A stretch of 64,000 bases of DNA from Rouxiella badensis (GCF_002093665.1 NZ_MRWE01000001.1:62001-126000); one strand, 5' to 3'; positions 34,952 to 44,321 are shown, counted from the first letter of the stretch. Notes: generated from the sequence alone by a model not told the origin. Program-made: numbers and translations.

Positions 34952-36214
34952 ATGCCTGCGACATCCTCAAACAACGCCATCCTGTTCATCAATGCCAATC
35001 TGGTTGATGGTAATTCGGCCGAGCCATTAAAAAATCACCAGCTGTTAATTCGCCACGGCCGTATCGACGCCGTTTCCGCCACGCCCATTGACGCAGCGGA
35101 CGCAATCGTTGTCGATCTGGCGGGCAAGACGCTGATGCCAGGACTTATCGACTGCCACGTTCACGTCGTTGCCAGCAGCGCCAACCTCGGCGCCAACGCC
35201 CTCTTACCGGACTCGCTGGTCGCCGCCCGCGCATCAAAACTGATGAATGAAATGCTGATGCGCGGCTTCACCACCGTGCGCGACGTTGGCGGTGCCGACT
35301 ACGGTTTAAAGCAGGCACAGGAAGAGGGGCTGATTAACGGCCCGCGCCTGATTGTCTGCGGCAAGGCGCTGTCGCAAACCGGTGGCCATACCGACTATCG
35401 TGGCCGCTATGACCAGCGCAATGTCGATTTCTATGCCCAAAAGCTGGGTACGCTGGGTCGCGTATGTAACGGTATCGATGAAGTGCGCCGCGCCGTGCGT
35501 GAGGAAATCAAAGGCGGTGCCGAGTTTATCAAGGTGATGGCCAACGGTGGCGTCTCTTCGCCGAGCGATCCGATTGAGTTTTTGAGTTTCTCGGTCTCTG
35601 AGCTTGAAGCCATCGTTGAAGAAGCAAGCAACGCCAAAACCTACGTTAGCGCACACCTTTATACCGATGAAGCGATTCGTCGCGCGGTTGACGCCGGTGT
35701 ACGCTCGCTCGAGCACTGTAACCTGATCACTCCAGAAACCGCCGCCCACGCCGCCGCAAAAGGCGCGATGGCCTGCCCTACGCTGGTGACCTTCGAAATG
35801 CTAAAACTCGAAGGCGCGCAGTACGGCCTGCAGCCGGACTCCATCGCTAAGATTGACGACGTCAGGCTTTCGGGTCTCGACAGCCTGAAAATCATGTATG
35901 AAGCGGGCTTACCGATGGCTTACGGCAGTGACCTGCTGGGTGACATGCATACCCATCAATCCGGTGAGTTTGAAATTCGCGCGCGCGTCTTGCCGACGCA
36001 GGAGGTTATTCGCAGCGCCACCGGCATCGCGGCACAGCTGCTGCGGATGGAAGGTGAAGTGGGCTGCCTGAGCGTAGGCGCTAGCGCCGACATGATCGTC
36101 GTTGACGGCTGCCCGTTAAGCGATATCAGCCTGCTGAGTGGTCAGGGAAAACACCTGCCGCTGATTATTCGCCAGGGTGAAATCGTGAAAAACAGTGGCA
36201 TCATTGCGCGGTAA
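34952..36214 (+). CDS. Amidohydrolase (imidazolonepropionase/prolidase-like)
   Basis: This 420-residue metal-dependent amidohydrolase has metal ligands in LIDCHVHVVA, a likely carbamylated lysine in EFIKVMANGGVSSPS, histidines in VSAHLYTDEA and RSLEHCNLI, and the catalytic aspartate in MAYGSDLLGDMHTHQ. GGAGCACT precedes the ATG. Relatives hydrolyse aryl-dipeptides, Xaa-Pro dipeptides or N-acyl compounds. It sits at the left edge of the IS-bounded segment. The truncated MFS gene at the right edge (53738) could once have been its transport partner; that is speculation from position. Confidence 0.83.
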   Translation: MPATSSNNAILFINANLVDGNSAEPLKNHQLLIRHGRIDAVSATPIDAADAIVVDLAGKTLMPGLIDCHVHVVASSANLGANALLPDSLVAARASKLMNEMLMRGFTTVRDVGGADYGLKQAQEEGLINGPRLIVCGKALSQTGGHTDYRGRYDQRNVDFYAQKLGTLGRVCNGIDEVRRAVREEIKGGAEFIKVMANGGVSSPSDPIEFLSFSVSELEAIVEEASNAKTYVSAHLYTDEAIRRAVDAGVRSLEHCNLITPETAAHAAAKGAMACPTLVTFEMLKLEGAQYGLQPDSIAKIDDVRLSGLDSLKIMYEAGLPMAYGSDLLGDMHTHQSGEFEIRARVLPTQEVIRSATGIAAQLLRMEGEVGCLSVGASADMIVVDGCPLSDISLLSGQGKHLPLIIRQGEIVKNSGIIAR

Positions 36215-36277
36215 TCCGCGGCTTTAAAGCCCTGCTCGTTTGTGCATTGGCGCGGCATCATCCGCGCTGTCAGGCTG

Positions 36278-37088
36278 GGTTCTGTCGCATTAAGACGTCG
36301 TCAGGTAACATGCTGTTTTTTTTACGATGTTGCCTGACCATGTCCCTGATCCGAAAATCTTTCCAACGCCTGCATTATCCCCCCGATGTTATCGCCCAGT
36401 GTGTTCGCTGGTATCTGGCGTATTCCCTGAGCCTCCGTAATCTGGAAGAGATGATGGCCGAGCGCGGCATTATTGTTGATCATTCGACGCTTCACCGTTG
36501 GGTCATCCGCCTGGTGCCCCTGTTGGATAAGGTGTTCCGACGGTATAAACGCCCGGTGGGTCGACGCTGGCGAATGGACGAAACCTACATCAGAGTCAGA
36601 GGGCAGTGGAAATACCTGTACCGGGCCGTCGATACCGCAGGGCAGACCATCGATTTCCTGCTGACCGCCAGGCGGGATGCCGGCGCAGCACTGCGCTTCT
36701 TTCGTAAGGCTATTCGCCACCACGGTGGGCCAGAAAGGGTAACCATTGATAAAAGTAGCGCCAATACGGCAGCGTTGGCCACACTCAATGCCGACAAACC
36801 CGATGAAGAAAGCATCACGATCAGGCAGAACAAATATTTGAACAACCTTGTGGAGCAGGATCACCGGAACATCAAACGACGAACGCGACCCATGCTGGGA
36901 TTCAAATCATTCCGGCGGGCACAGACCATACTTGCGGGTATTGAGCTGGTAAACATGATCCGTAAAGGACAGCTTCATCATCAAGCTGGCGAAGGATTGT
37001 CGTCTGCAGAACAATTTTATCTGCTGGCAGCCTGAAAAAACAGGTAGCGCAGATTTCATCATCTTCACTACGTTAACGCGACAGAACC
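36278..37088 (+). mobile_element. IS6-family insertion sequence, copy A (811 bp)
   Basis: The ends are inverted repeats GGTTCTGTCGC ... GCGACAGAACC, enclosing one transposase gene. A second copy of the same length and orientation lies at 52927-53737; I count about four base differences. The 8 bases on either side (TCAGGCTG and CTTTTAGC) do not match, so there is no target duplication. Confidence 0.92.
36340..37035 (+). CDS. IS6-family transposase, copy A
   Basis: This 231-residue DDE transposase starts MSLIRKSFQRLHYPPDVIAQ. It has an N-terminal HTH region (MMAERGIIVDHSTLHRWV), DETYIRVRGQWKYLYRAVD with the first catalytic aspartate, TIDKSSANTAAL with the second, and NLVEQDHRNIKRRTRPMLGF with the glutamate. 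This matches the IS26/IS6100-type layout and length. An upstream ATG at 36310 is also possible and is the only one left in copy B. Confidence 0.92.
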   Translation: MSLIRKSFQRLHYPPDVIAQCVRWYLAYSLSLRNLEEMMAERGIIVDHSTLHRWVIRLVPLLDKVFRRYKRPVGRRWRMDETYIRVRGQWKYLYRAVDTAGQTIDFLLTARRDAGAALRFFRKAIRHHGGPERVTIDKSSANTAALATLNADKPDEESITIRQNKYLNNLVEQDHRNIKRRTRPMLGFKSFRRAQTILAGIELVNMIRKGQLHHQAGEGLSSAEQFYLLAA

Positions 37089-37189
37089 CTTTTAGCAGGG
37101 ACCAGCCGCATAGCGACGGCAGCAACCATACTCCAGAATCCTCCCAGCACTATGCAAGGGAGGTGCGAATGAGCATCGCAAGTCACTGA

Positions 37190-37345
37190 ATTATCCAAGA
37201 TAAAATCTCAATTGATACCGTTGTTCTTCGCCTCGGCTATGCCTCACAGGCAGCGTTTAGCAGAGCTTTTAAGTGCATCAATGGATATCCGCTAGGCGCT
37301 ATGCGTCAGCGACCCGCGATAGGCGTTAATACAGTCAATGAGTGA
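37190..37345 (+). pseudogene. Remnant of an AraC-family regulator (C-terminal HTH)
   Basis: A short open stretch encodes VVLRLGYASQAAFSRAFKCI followed by NGYPLGAMRQ, the second helix-turn-helix of AraC/XylS regulators. A stop codon lies in frame at 37187-37189 and nothing of the N-terminal domain is present. It lies directly right of IS copy A, so it is probably the end of a gene destroyed at the IS border. Confidence 0.75.
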
Positions 37346-37468
37346 ATGTTATCTTTATCATTTGCGGGAGTCGCTGTAGGAGGCCGCACTCAACGAATTG
37401 CAATTTCCTTAATTTCCGCTTCTGACCGGCTTCTCATCAACTGCTCTGTTTCTTAGTCGTTATTATAA

Positions 37469-37513
37469 TTTTTGCACCCGAGTGCAAAAATCGTTTGCAC
37501 TCGGGTGCAAAAA
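37469..37513. promoter_or_regulatory. Double palindromic operator upstream of the LacI-family gene
   Basis: Two inverted copies of a near-perfect palindrome with core TGCACCCGAGTGCA (37469-37490 and 37494-37513) lie 3 bases apart. Because the second is the reverse of the first, the pair also forms one long hairpin of about 20 bp with a 5-base loop. The core is typical in size and symmetry of LacI-family operators. It lies about 140 bases before the LacI gene start. Confidence 0.75.
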
Positions 37514-37653
37514 TTAACATAATCCCAACATTGCTTTTGTATGGACTTTTTTTATCGTACTTAACTGCGGGAATGTGCAATGAGAGGAGTTTCTTTTCGT
37601 CGACTTTTAACGTTCAATATCAGATCTGTATCTCTGACACTAAAATCAGGCTA

Positions 37654-38676
37654 ATGACGAAAGAAACCAAAGCGCCAAAACCTTCGAAAGCCACGGCCAG
37701 CGATGTCGCCGAACTGGCGGGCGTGTCGAAATGGACGGTGTCGCGGGCGTTTACTCCCGGCGCATCAGTCTCCGACAAAGCACAAAAAAAAGTGCTGGCG
37801 GCCGCGGAAATACTCGGTTATCGCCCTAACCTGTTGGCACGCAGTCTGACCAAGAAAAGCACACACATCATTGGCGTTGCCATTGATGAGCTGAAAAACC
37901 CGCATTCGATGATGGTTCTCGATACGGTAACAAAAGCATTACAAACTCGCGGTTATATGACGTTGCTGCTCAACATCACCGAGGGCGAAAATTATCAGGC
38001 CGTGATTACGATGGCCGATCAGCTTCAGGTTGATGGCATTTTGTTTTTAGGTAACGTGCTGACCACCCAGCTTTACGATGTCGCTCACGCCATGCATCAC
38101 ATCCCGTTGGTGCAGGTTTGTCGTAACAGTGAGGAGCACCGCGGTGTCGATATTGTGAATATTGATGGTTATCAAGCCGGTCGCGAGATCGCAGAGCTGT
38201 TTCTCGCGCAGGGTTATCAGCGGTTTGGCTACATGAAAGGACCGGATGTCGGCTCTAACCACCTGCTGCGTATGGAAGGGTTTCGTGACGGGCTGGAGGC
38301 AAAAGGCGCGACGCTGAATGTCATGATGGTCGCCGGGCATTATGATCGCAACGCAGCGTATCAACAGATCACCGGGTACTGGCAGGCAACGCCCCGCGGA
38401 GAGCGTATTGAAGCGATGTTTTGTGAGAACGATATTCTGGCCATTGGCGTGCTCGAAGCGCTGATTGCGCGGGATCAGCGGCACAGTATGGGCGTCATCG
38501 GCTTTGACGATATTGACGAGGCCAGTTCACCGGTCTGGCAGCTGACATCGTACCGTCAGCCAAGGGAAAAACTGATCGCCGAAGCGCTGAACCGGCTGAT
38601 TGATGATAATCCGGATCCCGATGGCGACTGGCGTCATGGGGAACTGATTATCAGGCAGTCACACCTGAAGAGGTAA
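37654..38676 (+). CDS. LacI-family transcriptional regulator
   Basis: This 340-residue regulator has the LacI headpiece TASDVAELAGVSKWTVSRAF, the hinge helix region LGYRPNLLARSLTKKSTHII and a periplasmic-binding-protein-like effector domain (GVIGFDDIDEASSPVWQLTS). The start at 37654 is chosen so the headpiece is N-terminal; the frame is open for another 53 codons upstream through the operator region, which is not expected to be translated. It is followed, 288 bases on, by the second FAD-dehydrogenase operon in the same direction. A role as repressor responding to a sugar acid is inferred. Confidence 0.88.
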   Translation: MTKETKAPKPSKATASDVAELAGVSKWTVSRAFTPGASVSDKAQKKVLAAAEILGYRPNLLARSLTKKSTHIIGVAIDELKNPHSMMVLDTVTKALQTRGYMTLLLNITEGENYQAVITMADQLQVDGILFLGNVLTTQLYDVAHAMHHIPLVQVCRNSEEHRGVDIVNIDGYQAGREIAELFLAQGYQRFGYMKGPDVGSNHLLRMEGFRDGLEAKGATLNVMMVAGHYDRNAAYQQITGYWQATPRGERIEAMFCENDILAIGVLEALIARDQRHSMGVIGFDDIDEASSPVWQLTSYRQPREKLIAEALNRLIDDNPDPDGDWRHGELIIRQSHLKR

Positions 38677-38964
38677 CAGAACGAACGTTGTTTCGGATCA
38701 GGATACTAAAATCTGACCGGAACAGTGATAGCAATAAAACATAATTGTGCATTTGAACTATTTATTCATTCTTAAAATAAAATACCGGGGAAACACTTCT
38801 CAGGGTTTCCTTCCTTAATATTTATCCTCTGGTGATAAATCATCAGCTTAATCATGTTTTTTAACAGGATCGGTTTTCTGTTGCCGCTCCGCAGGGATCT
38901 GCTTGCCTGAAATAAGCGGTTATAAAACAGTTAATAAAATGTCGTGCTATTGAAGGATATATTC

Positions 38965-39693
38965 ATGAACCGAAGAGAAGCGCTCTTTTCACTGAGTTCA
39001 CTGGTCGCCACCCTAACCGTGGTACCCAAACTGAGTGCGAAAGAAATGCACAATGTCCCGCTGGAAACACAGCTGACAAAAGATGTGTTGCCCGTCCCTG
39101 CCCTGCAAGGCGGCTATCAAGTATTAACCAACGAGACTGACCGCAAAAATCTGGCGGCTATTTTTGACCGGCTGATCCCCGCCGACGATCACGGTCCTTC
39201 TGCCAGTGAAGAAGGCTGCATAGAATTCATCGACAGCCAGCTCGCAAGCGACTACGGTGCAGGATCCGCGCTGTATCTGGTCGGCCCGCTGCGTCCGGAG
39301 AATGAAGAGAAACTGATGGGCAGTCCGCAATTTCTTTCCTCTCCGCGTGAGCGCTATATGACCGGACTGAAAGCCCTCGAAGCCTGGTCGCAGACTCACC
39401 ACCACGCCTCCTTTTTTAGCCTCAATGCTGATCAGATCGATGCATTTCTGACTGATATGGAAGCCGGGAAAATTAATCTCGGTGCGGATGTCAATAGTCA
39501 GGCATTTTTTGAATTAATGCTGCAAAACGTTCGTGAAGGTTATTTATCCGACCCGCTCTATGGCGGAAATAAAACCATGGCCGGATGGAAAATGATTGGC
39601 TTCCCTGGCGCCCGTTATGACTACCGTCAATATATTGACCGTCGCGGTGAAGATTTAAAATTAATTCCCGTCAGCCTGATCCCGAACGATTAA
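38965..39693 (+). CDS. Gluconate 2-dehydrogenase subunit 3 (gamma), operon 2
   Basis: This 242-residue small subunit has a twin-arginine leader (MNRREALFSLSSLVATLTVV). FDRLIPADDHGPSASEEGC matches the family's conserved block, and YGGNKTMAGWKMIGFPGARY is shared with operon 1. The ATG at 38965 follows GAAGGA. It should carry the flavoprotein out through Tat. It is clearly paralogous to the subunit of operon 1 but divergent, especially in the middle. Confidence 0.9.
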   Translation: MNRREALFSLSSLVATLTVVPKLSAKEMHNVPLETQLTKDVLPVPALQGGYQVLTNETDRKNLAAIFDRLIPADDHGPSASEEGCIEFIDSQLASDYGAGSALYLVGPLRPENEEKLMGSPQFLSSPRERYMTGLKALEAWSQTHHHASFFSLNADQIDAFLTDMEAGKINLGADVNSQAFFELMLQNVREGYLSDPLYGGNKTMAGWKMIGFPGARYDYRQYIDRRGEDLKLIPVSLIPND

Positions 39694-39708
39694 TTGCGGA
39701 GCAACAAG

Positions 39709-41478
39709 ATGCCAGAAATAAGAAATAAAACCGACGTAGTGATCGTCGGATTAGGCTGGGCGGGTTCCGTCATGGCAGAAGAACTGACCCGCGCCGGACT
39801 GAACGTTGTTGCCATTGAACGCGGTGCATGGCGCGATACGTCCACGGATTTCCCGGTGGCAGTCGATCCGGATGAATTGCGCTGGCACACCCGTCGTCAG
39901 ATCCTGCAGCCGATGAGTGTGGAAACCACCACTTTCCGTAACAACAGTAGTCAGGACGCCGCACCGGTGCGTAACTGGTCTGCCTTTCAGTATGGCTGGA
40001 ATGTCGGCGGGGCCGGTACGCACTGGGCCGGAATGTCATGGCGCTTCCTGCCATGGGATTTCCAGGCGGCGAGCCAGACGCGTGAACGCTACGGCGCAGA
40101 GAAGCTCAAAGGCTTACAGGTGCAAGACTGGGGCATTACTTACGACGAAATGCAGCCGTATTACGATCGTTTTGAGCGCATCGCGGGTACTTCGGGTATC
40201 GCCGGAAACCTAAACGGTCAGCCGCAGAAAGGCGGCAATATTTTCGAAGGACCGCGTTCGCGCGATTACCCGACGCCGCCGTTAAAAGACACGCACTGGA
40301 TGCGTAAATACCGCGAGACCACGAAAAAAATGGGCTATCACCCGTTCACTATCCCTGCCGGTAATATCTCGCAGGCGTACGTCAATCCGCTTGGCGTTAC
40401 CATGGGGCCTTGCACCTATTGTGGTTTCTGTGATTTCCACGGTTGTGGCAACTTCTCCAAATCTTCACCGCAGGCCTGTATTTTGCCCGCACTGATGCGG
40501 CGCCCGAACTTTTCCGTGCTGACCGATACCGAAGTTTTACAGGTGGTCAAACACGACGATGGCAAGACCGCTAAAGGCGTACGTTTCATCACCAAAGAAG
40601 GCGTTGAAGGTTTCCAGCCTGCGGACGTGGTGTGCATCACCGCTTACCAGATGGATAACGTGCGCATGATGCTGCTCTCGAAAATCGGTGAACCATACGA
40701 CCCGAAAACAGGCCACGGCACGGTCGGACGCAACTATAGCTATCAGACCTGCGCGACCGTCACTGGCTTCTTTGACGGCGAACGGATGAACCCGTTTATC
40801 GGCGGCGGCGCGCTGGCGGTGCAGATTGACGACTTCAACGGCGATAACTTTGATCACAGCAATCTCGATTTCATCGGCGGTGCCGGGATCATGGGATTCT
40901 CCACCGATGGCCGTCCTATCCAGCATATGGATGCGCTGCGTCCGGGCACGAAACGCTGGGGCAGTGAGTGGAAAGCCGGATACGCGCGCGATTACCAGAC
41001 CGCAGCCACCATTTTCTGTCAGGGCACCTCTATGCCGGTACGTGAAGCCTATCTCGATCTGGATCCGGTTTATAAAGACCGTCACGGACAGCCGTTGTTA
41101 CGCCTCACCTTCGACTGGAATAAAAACGACGTCAACATGTCGAGATATATCATTGATCATGCAAAAAAAATCATGCTGGAAACCGGGGGTAAATACGTCA
41201 CGTCCGAAAACCAGACCGATAAAAGCTGGAACCCGTATCAGCAGGACAGCTCGCACACTATCGGTGGCGCAGTGATGGGCGCGGATCCGACCACGTCAGC
41301 GTTGAATACCTATCTGCAAAGCTGGGATGTGCATAACGTCTTTGTGGTCGGCGCTTCCGCCTTCCCTAACAATGGCGGTTACAACCCGACGATCACTGTT
41401 GGCGCATTGGCAATTCGTGCCGCTCAGGCGATCCACCAGACTTACATCAAAAATCCGGCTCCTCTGGTGAAGGCATAA
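39709..41478 (+). CDS. GMC-family FAD large subunit of sugar-acid dehydrogenase, operon 2
   Basis: This 589-residue flavoprotein is paralogous to that of operon 1. It has VVIVGLGWAGSVMAEELTRA, NVGGAGTHWAGMSWRFLPWD, the cysteine cluster CTYCGFCDFHGCGNF and the end GYNPTITVGALAIRAAQA. I chose the ATG at 39709 (GCGGAG upstream); a TTG five codons earlier is in the spacer. The substrate may be gluconate or 2-ketogluconate; in Pantoea and Tatumella relatives both dehydrogenases occur and act in series, which would fit two copies here. Confidence 0.9.
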   Translation: MPEIRNKTDVVIVGLGWAGSVMAEELTRAGLNVVAIERGAWRDTSTDFPVAVDPDELRWHTRRQILQPMSVETTTFRNNSSQDAAPVRNWSAFQYGWNVGGAGTHWAGMSWRFLPWDFQAASQTRERYGAEKLKGLQVQDWGITYDEMQPYYDRFERIAGTSGIAGNLNGQPQKGGNIFEGPRSRDYPTPPLKDTHWMRKYRETTKKMGYHPFTIPAGNISQAYVNPLGVTMGPCTYCGFCDFHGCGNFSKSSPQACILPALMRRPNFSVLTDTEVLQVVKHDDGKTAKGVRFITKEGVEGFQPADVVCITAYQMDNVRMMLLSKIGEPYDPKTGHGTVGRNYSYQTCATVTGFFDGERMNPFIGGGALAVQIDDFNGDNFDHSNLDFIGGAGIMGFSTDGRPIQHMDALRPGTKRWGSEWKAGYARDYQTAATIFCQGTSMPVREAYLDLDPVYKDRHGQPLLRLTFDWNKNDVNMSRYIIDHAKKIMLETGGKYVTSENQTDKSWNPYQQDSSHTIGGAVMGADPTTSALNTYLQSWDVHNVFVVGASAFPNNGGYNPTITVGALAIRAAQAIHQTYIKNPAPLVKA

Positions 41479-41481
41479 ATC

Positions 41482-42810
41482 ATGAGTACAAAAAAGAAAA
41501 TTGCTTACAGCGTGGCGGCGCTGGCCGTTGTCGCTGGGATCGTCGCCTTTGGTCATCTGTGGGAAGTCATGGACAGCTCACGATCTCAGGTCGCGGATGA
41601 CACGACCCGGCTGGCGGATTTCCACAGCACCGACAGCGCTGCGATTAAACGCGGCGAATACGCCATGCGTCTCGGTGACTGCGCGGCCTGCCACGAATCG
41701 AGCTTTGCGGGCGGGTACAAAATCAGTACGCCTTTCGGCGAGTTGCAGACGTCGAACATTACGCCAGATCGCGAAACCGGTATCGGCAACATGACTGAGC
41801 GCGACTTCTTCAACGCTGTTCGTCAGGGGCGCGGCGACCACGGCTTCCTCTATCCGGCAATGCCTTACACTGCCTATGCGAAGATGAGCGATGCCGATAT
41901 GCACGATCTCTGGGCGTACATGTCCACGATGAAACCGGTGAAACATAAGGTGGATGAAAACGGCGGCATGTCGTTCCCTTATAACATCCGTTTTGCCATG
42001 CTCGGCTGGAATTTTCTGTTCTTCGATAACAGCGGTTTCACACCAGACACGGCCAAAACCGCCGCAAACGCCAATATGGACATGATTAACCGAGGCAAAT
42101 ACATCGTCGATGGCCCGGCGCACTGCAGCGTCTGCCATACCGCACGTAACGTGCTGGGTGGTGAAGTCAGCGGCGGTTATTTACAGGGCGGTAGCCTCGG
42201 TGCGTGGTATGCGCCGGATATCTCGCAGGATCCACATACCGGCATAGGTGACTGGAGCAGCGACGACATTGCGCAATACCTGAAAACCGGCTCCGACGGA
42301 AAAAGTGTTGCGGCAGGTCCGATGGCTGAAGCGGTCGAGCATTCCACGCAGTATTTCAGCGACAGAGATGCACAGGCCGTCGCGGCGTATCTCAAAATGC
42401 TGCCGTCCTCCAGAAAACCGGCACCGCAGGCATTTGCCATGGACGCCGCTAGCAAAGAACATGGCGCGCTGACGTATGAAGTGAACTGCTCGGCCTGTCA
42501 CGGCGTGAAAGGCGAAGGCATCACCGGCATGGTGCCTGCTTTTGCGGGGAATAACGCCATGCAAAACGATCCGACCAACATGATCAATGCCATGCTGAAT
42601 GGTGCCCGCGCGCCGCATACCGAAGAACGCCAGACTGCGGCCGGAATGCCGTCATTTGCGTGGAAAATGAATGATCGGCAGATAGCGGAAATCCTCACTT
42701 ATGTGCGTAATAGCTGGGGGAATCAGGGAAGTGAGGTGACGGCAGATCAGGTCAGCCATATGCGAAAACTGACCGGCGCGGCGGATAAACTCAGTACAAC
42801 GTCGAAGTAA
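41482..42810 (+). CDS. Triheme cytochrome c subunit of FAD sugar-acid dehydrogenase, operon 2
   Basis: This 442-residue cytochrome has an N-terminal signal/anchor (AYSVAALAVVAGIVAFGHLW) and three haem sites, CAACHESS, CSVCHTARN and CSACHGVKGEG. It starts 3 bases after the flavoprotein stop. The linker after the first haem (GDHGFLYPAMPYTAYAKMS) parallels operon 1. It delivers electrons to quinone at the periplasmic face. Confidence 0.91.
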   Translation: MSTKKKIAYSVAALAVVAGIVAFGHLWEVMDSSRSQVADDTTRLADFHSTDSAAIKRGEYAMRLGDCAACHESSFAGGYKISTPFGELQTSNITPDRETGIGNMTERDFFNAVRQGRGDHGFLYPAMPYTAYAKMSDADMHDLWAYMSTMKPVKHKVDENGGMSFPYNIRFAMLGWNFLFFDNSGFTPDTAKTAANANMDMINRGKYIVDGPAHCSVCHTARNVLGGEVSGGYLQGGSLGAWYAPDISQDPHTGIGDWSSDDIAQYLKTGSDGKSVAAGPMAEAVEHSTQYFSDRDAQAVAAYLKMLPSSRKPAPQAFAMDAASKEHGALTYEVNCSACHGVKGEGITGMVPAFAGNNAMQNDPTNMINAMLNGARAPHTEERQTAAGMPSFAWKMNDRQIAEILTYVRNSWGNQGSEVTADQVSHMRKLTGAADKLSTTSK

Positions 42811-42840
42811 TGAACATATCAGGGGCGGCATGATGCTCGC

Positions 42841-42856
42841 TCCTGATTAATCAGGA
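42841..42856. promoter_or_regulatory. 16-bp perfect palindrome over the ribosome site of the glyoxalase-like gene
   Basis: TCCTGATTAATCAGGA is perfectly symmetric and overlaps the AGGAG that serves the ATG at 42864. It could be an operator or a small hairpin hiding the ribosome site. Confidence 0.45.
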
Positions 42857-42863
42857 GAACATC

Positions 42864-43323
42864 ATGATTATCAGAGGAATTGGACATACTGGTGTGACAG
42901 TCTCAAGCCTGACGGAAGCAGAACAATTTTTCATTGATACGCTGGATGCCACCGTGTTGTACCGCATCGTGCCCCCGGCAAAGCAGAGCGGAAAAATAGA
43001 TGCACGCGCTGAATGATTTCTCCGAAGAGCTGAATCTGACCGACCTAGCTATGCTGCGACTGGGAAACGGCTGTAATCTTGAGTTATTCGAAACCCGTCC
43101 CGTCACGGAAAACGGCGAGACCAATATCAGTCAGTACGGTATCAGCCATTTCTCGGTGTATATGGACGATATCCGTCAGGCAGGCGAAAGTTTACAGCAA
43201 CACGTTGCCTTGATGTTTGCAGGGCCAACCGACTGTTTTGCGCAGGAAGAAGGTATAGGTAATCAGACCTGGTTCTGCCGTACGCCGTTTGGCCTGCTGA
43301 TTGAACTGATCACTCGGCGCTGA
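42864..43323 (+). pseudogene. Frameshifted VOC (glyoxalase-fold) family protein
   Basis: The first frame gives MIIRGIGHTGVTVSSLTEAE and on to VPPAKQSGKIDARAE before a stop at 43014. The rest of the domain continues in another frame from about 43000: MHALNDFSEELNLTDLAMLR, NLELFETRP, GISHFSVYMDDI, ending FCRTPFGLLIELI. Together they make one vicinal-oxygen-chelate protein of about 150 residues. The shift lies in or just after the A-run GGAAAAATAG near 42990-43000. It follows the operon-2 cytochrome and may once have been its fourth gene. Confidence 0.8.
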
Positions 43324-43587
43324 ATTATGACGAAGTCGCCACTGAGAAACGCTGGTTGCTCGAGCCTCGTGAAAAGAGAGACGTTGGCTGACTCCCCGCG
43401 GTTAATACCGGCGAATAATTCGCCACCTCATCCTGATGCCAACCTAACATTTTCGATTAATCCCCAAGTCGCTGCCGGGTCTGTTTTCCTGGATCATATC
43501 AGGCTTACCTACTCCCAATTGATTAACAAACCGTGGTGTTGGCCATATCCGCTTCTGGTACAGGGCTGCTGTTGCAGCCCTGACAAC

Positions 43588-44095
43588 TTAGACTTCAATC
43601 GACACAGAGATCTCTAACGTATCATCGACTTCAATGCCGAGATAACGCACTGTCTTTCCAGTTTCTTATGGCCTAATAGAAGTTAGATCACCCGGAGATG
43701 CTTGGTCTTCTTGTATATCAGGAAAGGTTTTGTTCTTCTCATAAAACGTGTGCTGTACAGTGAATCTTCGAGACCAAGCTTTGCTATCCACCCATGAAAA
43801 ATACAATGTATTGCTGGGTTGAAATGTGTTGGCAAGAATCGACCCGAGATTGGAACAAGTAGTCTTTACTGTGCAGATTGCCTCGCATTATTAGCGCTGG
43901 AACTGCTTCTCTTGTCCCTTTGGTTATCTCAAATTGGACGGAACTACCGGTTTTCTGCTGTAACACCGTTGCTCTGCTCGAAACAGAACTGCCATATGCA
44001 ACATCTGATACTTTAAGTTTTACCAGATCGCAGCCCCGAAGTTTACTGTCTAAAGCCATGTTGAACAGCGCTAGATCGCGCGTTTGCCTTCTAGT
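43588..44095 (-). pseudogene. Decayed tyrosine recombinase (phage/plasmid-type integrase)
   Basis: On the minus strand RDLALFNMALDSKLRGCDLV and KLKVSDVAYG begin a tyrosine recombinase catalytic domain. After FQSRVDSCQHISTQQY the frame breaks; HGWIAKLGLEDSLYSTRFMR and RRTKPFLIYKKTKHLRVI continue in a second frame, then LLLGHKKLE, and finally VRYLGIEVDDTLEIS in a third. The RRT-K and LGH..LE blocks with the later tyrosine are the family signature. The N-terminal part is missing. At least two frameshifts and a stop make it non-functional. Confidence 0.82.
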
Positions 44096-44321
44096 TCAAG
44101 TCTGATTCTAATCCCCCAGATAGGAGATATCTAAAGCGGTCTTTTTTGTCCGATGATACGGGCTTTGTTTCACGGTGCCGTTTTCATGCTCAAACCTCCT
44201 GCAATGTAGGAGATTTAAGTATGATTGTCCCTCATGAGCTATCTGCGGACATTACTTTTTGGATGAGTTGGTTTAGCAGCGTTAAAAAAACCACTAACAA
44301 TAAGCGGCTTTTTAATATAAA

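Noticed and set aside
37495-37653. In-frame N-terminal extension of the LacI-family gene
   Set aside because: It would place 53 residues before the DNA-binding headpiece and run through the operator palindromes; LacI proteins begin close to the HTH.
43327-43617. Possible 96-residue protein after the glyoxalase remnant
   Set aside because: No family signature or ribosome site, and its end overlaps the integrase pseudogene on the other strand.
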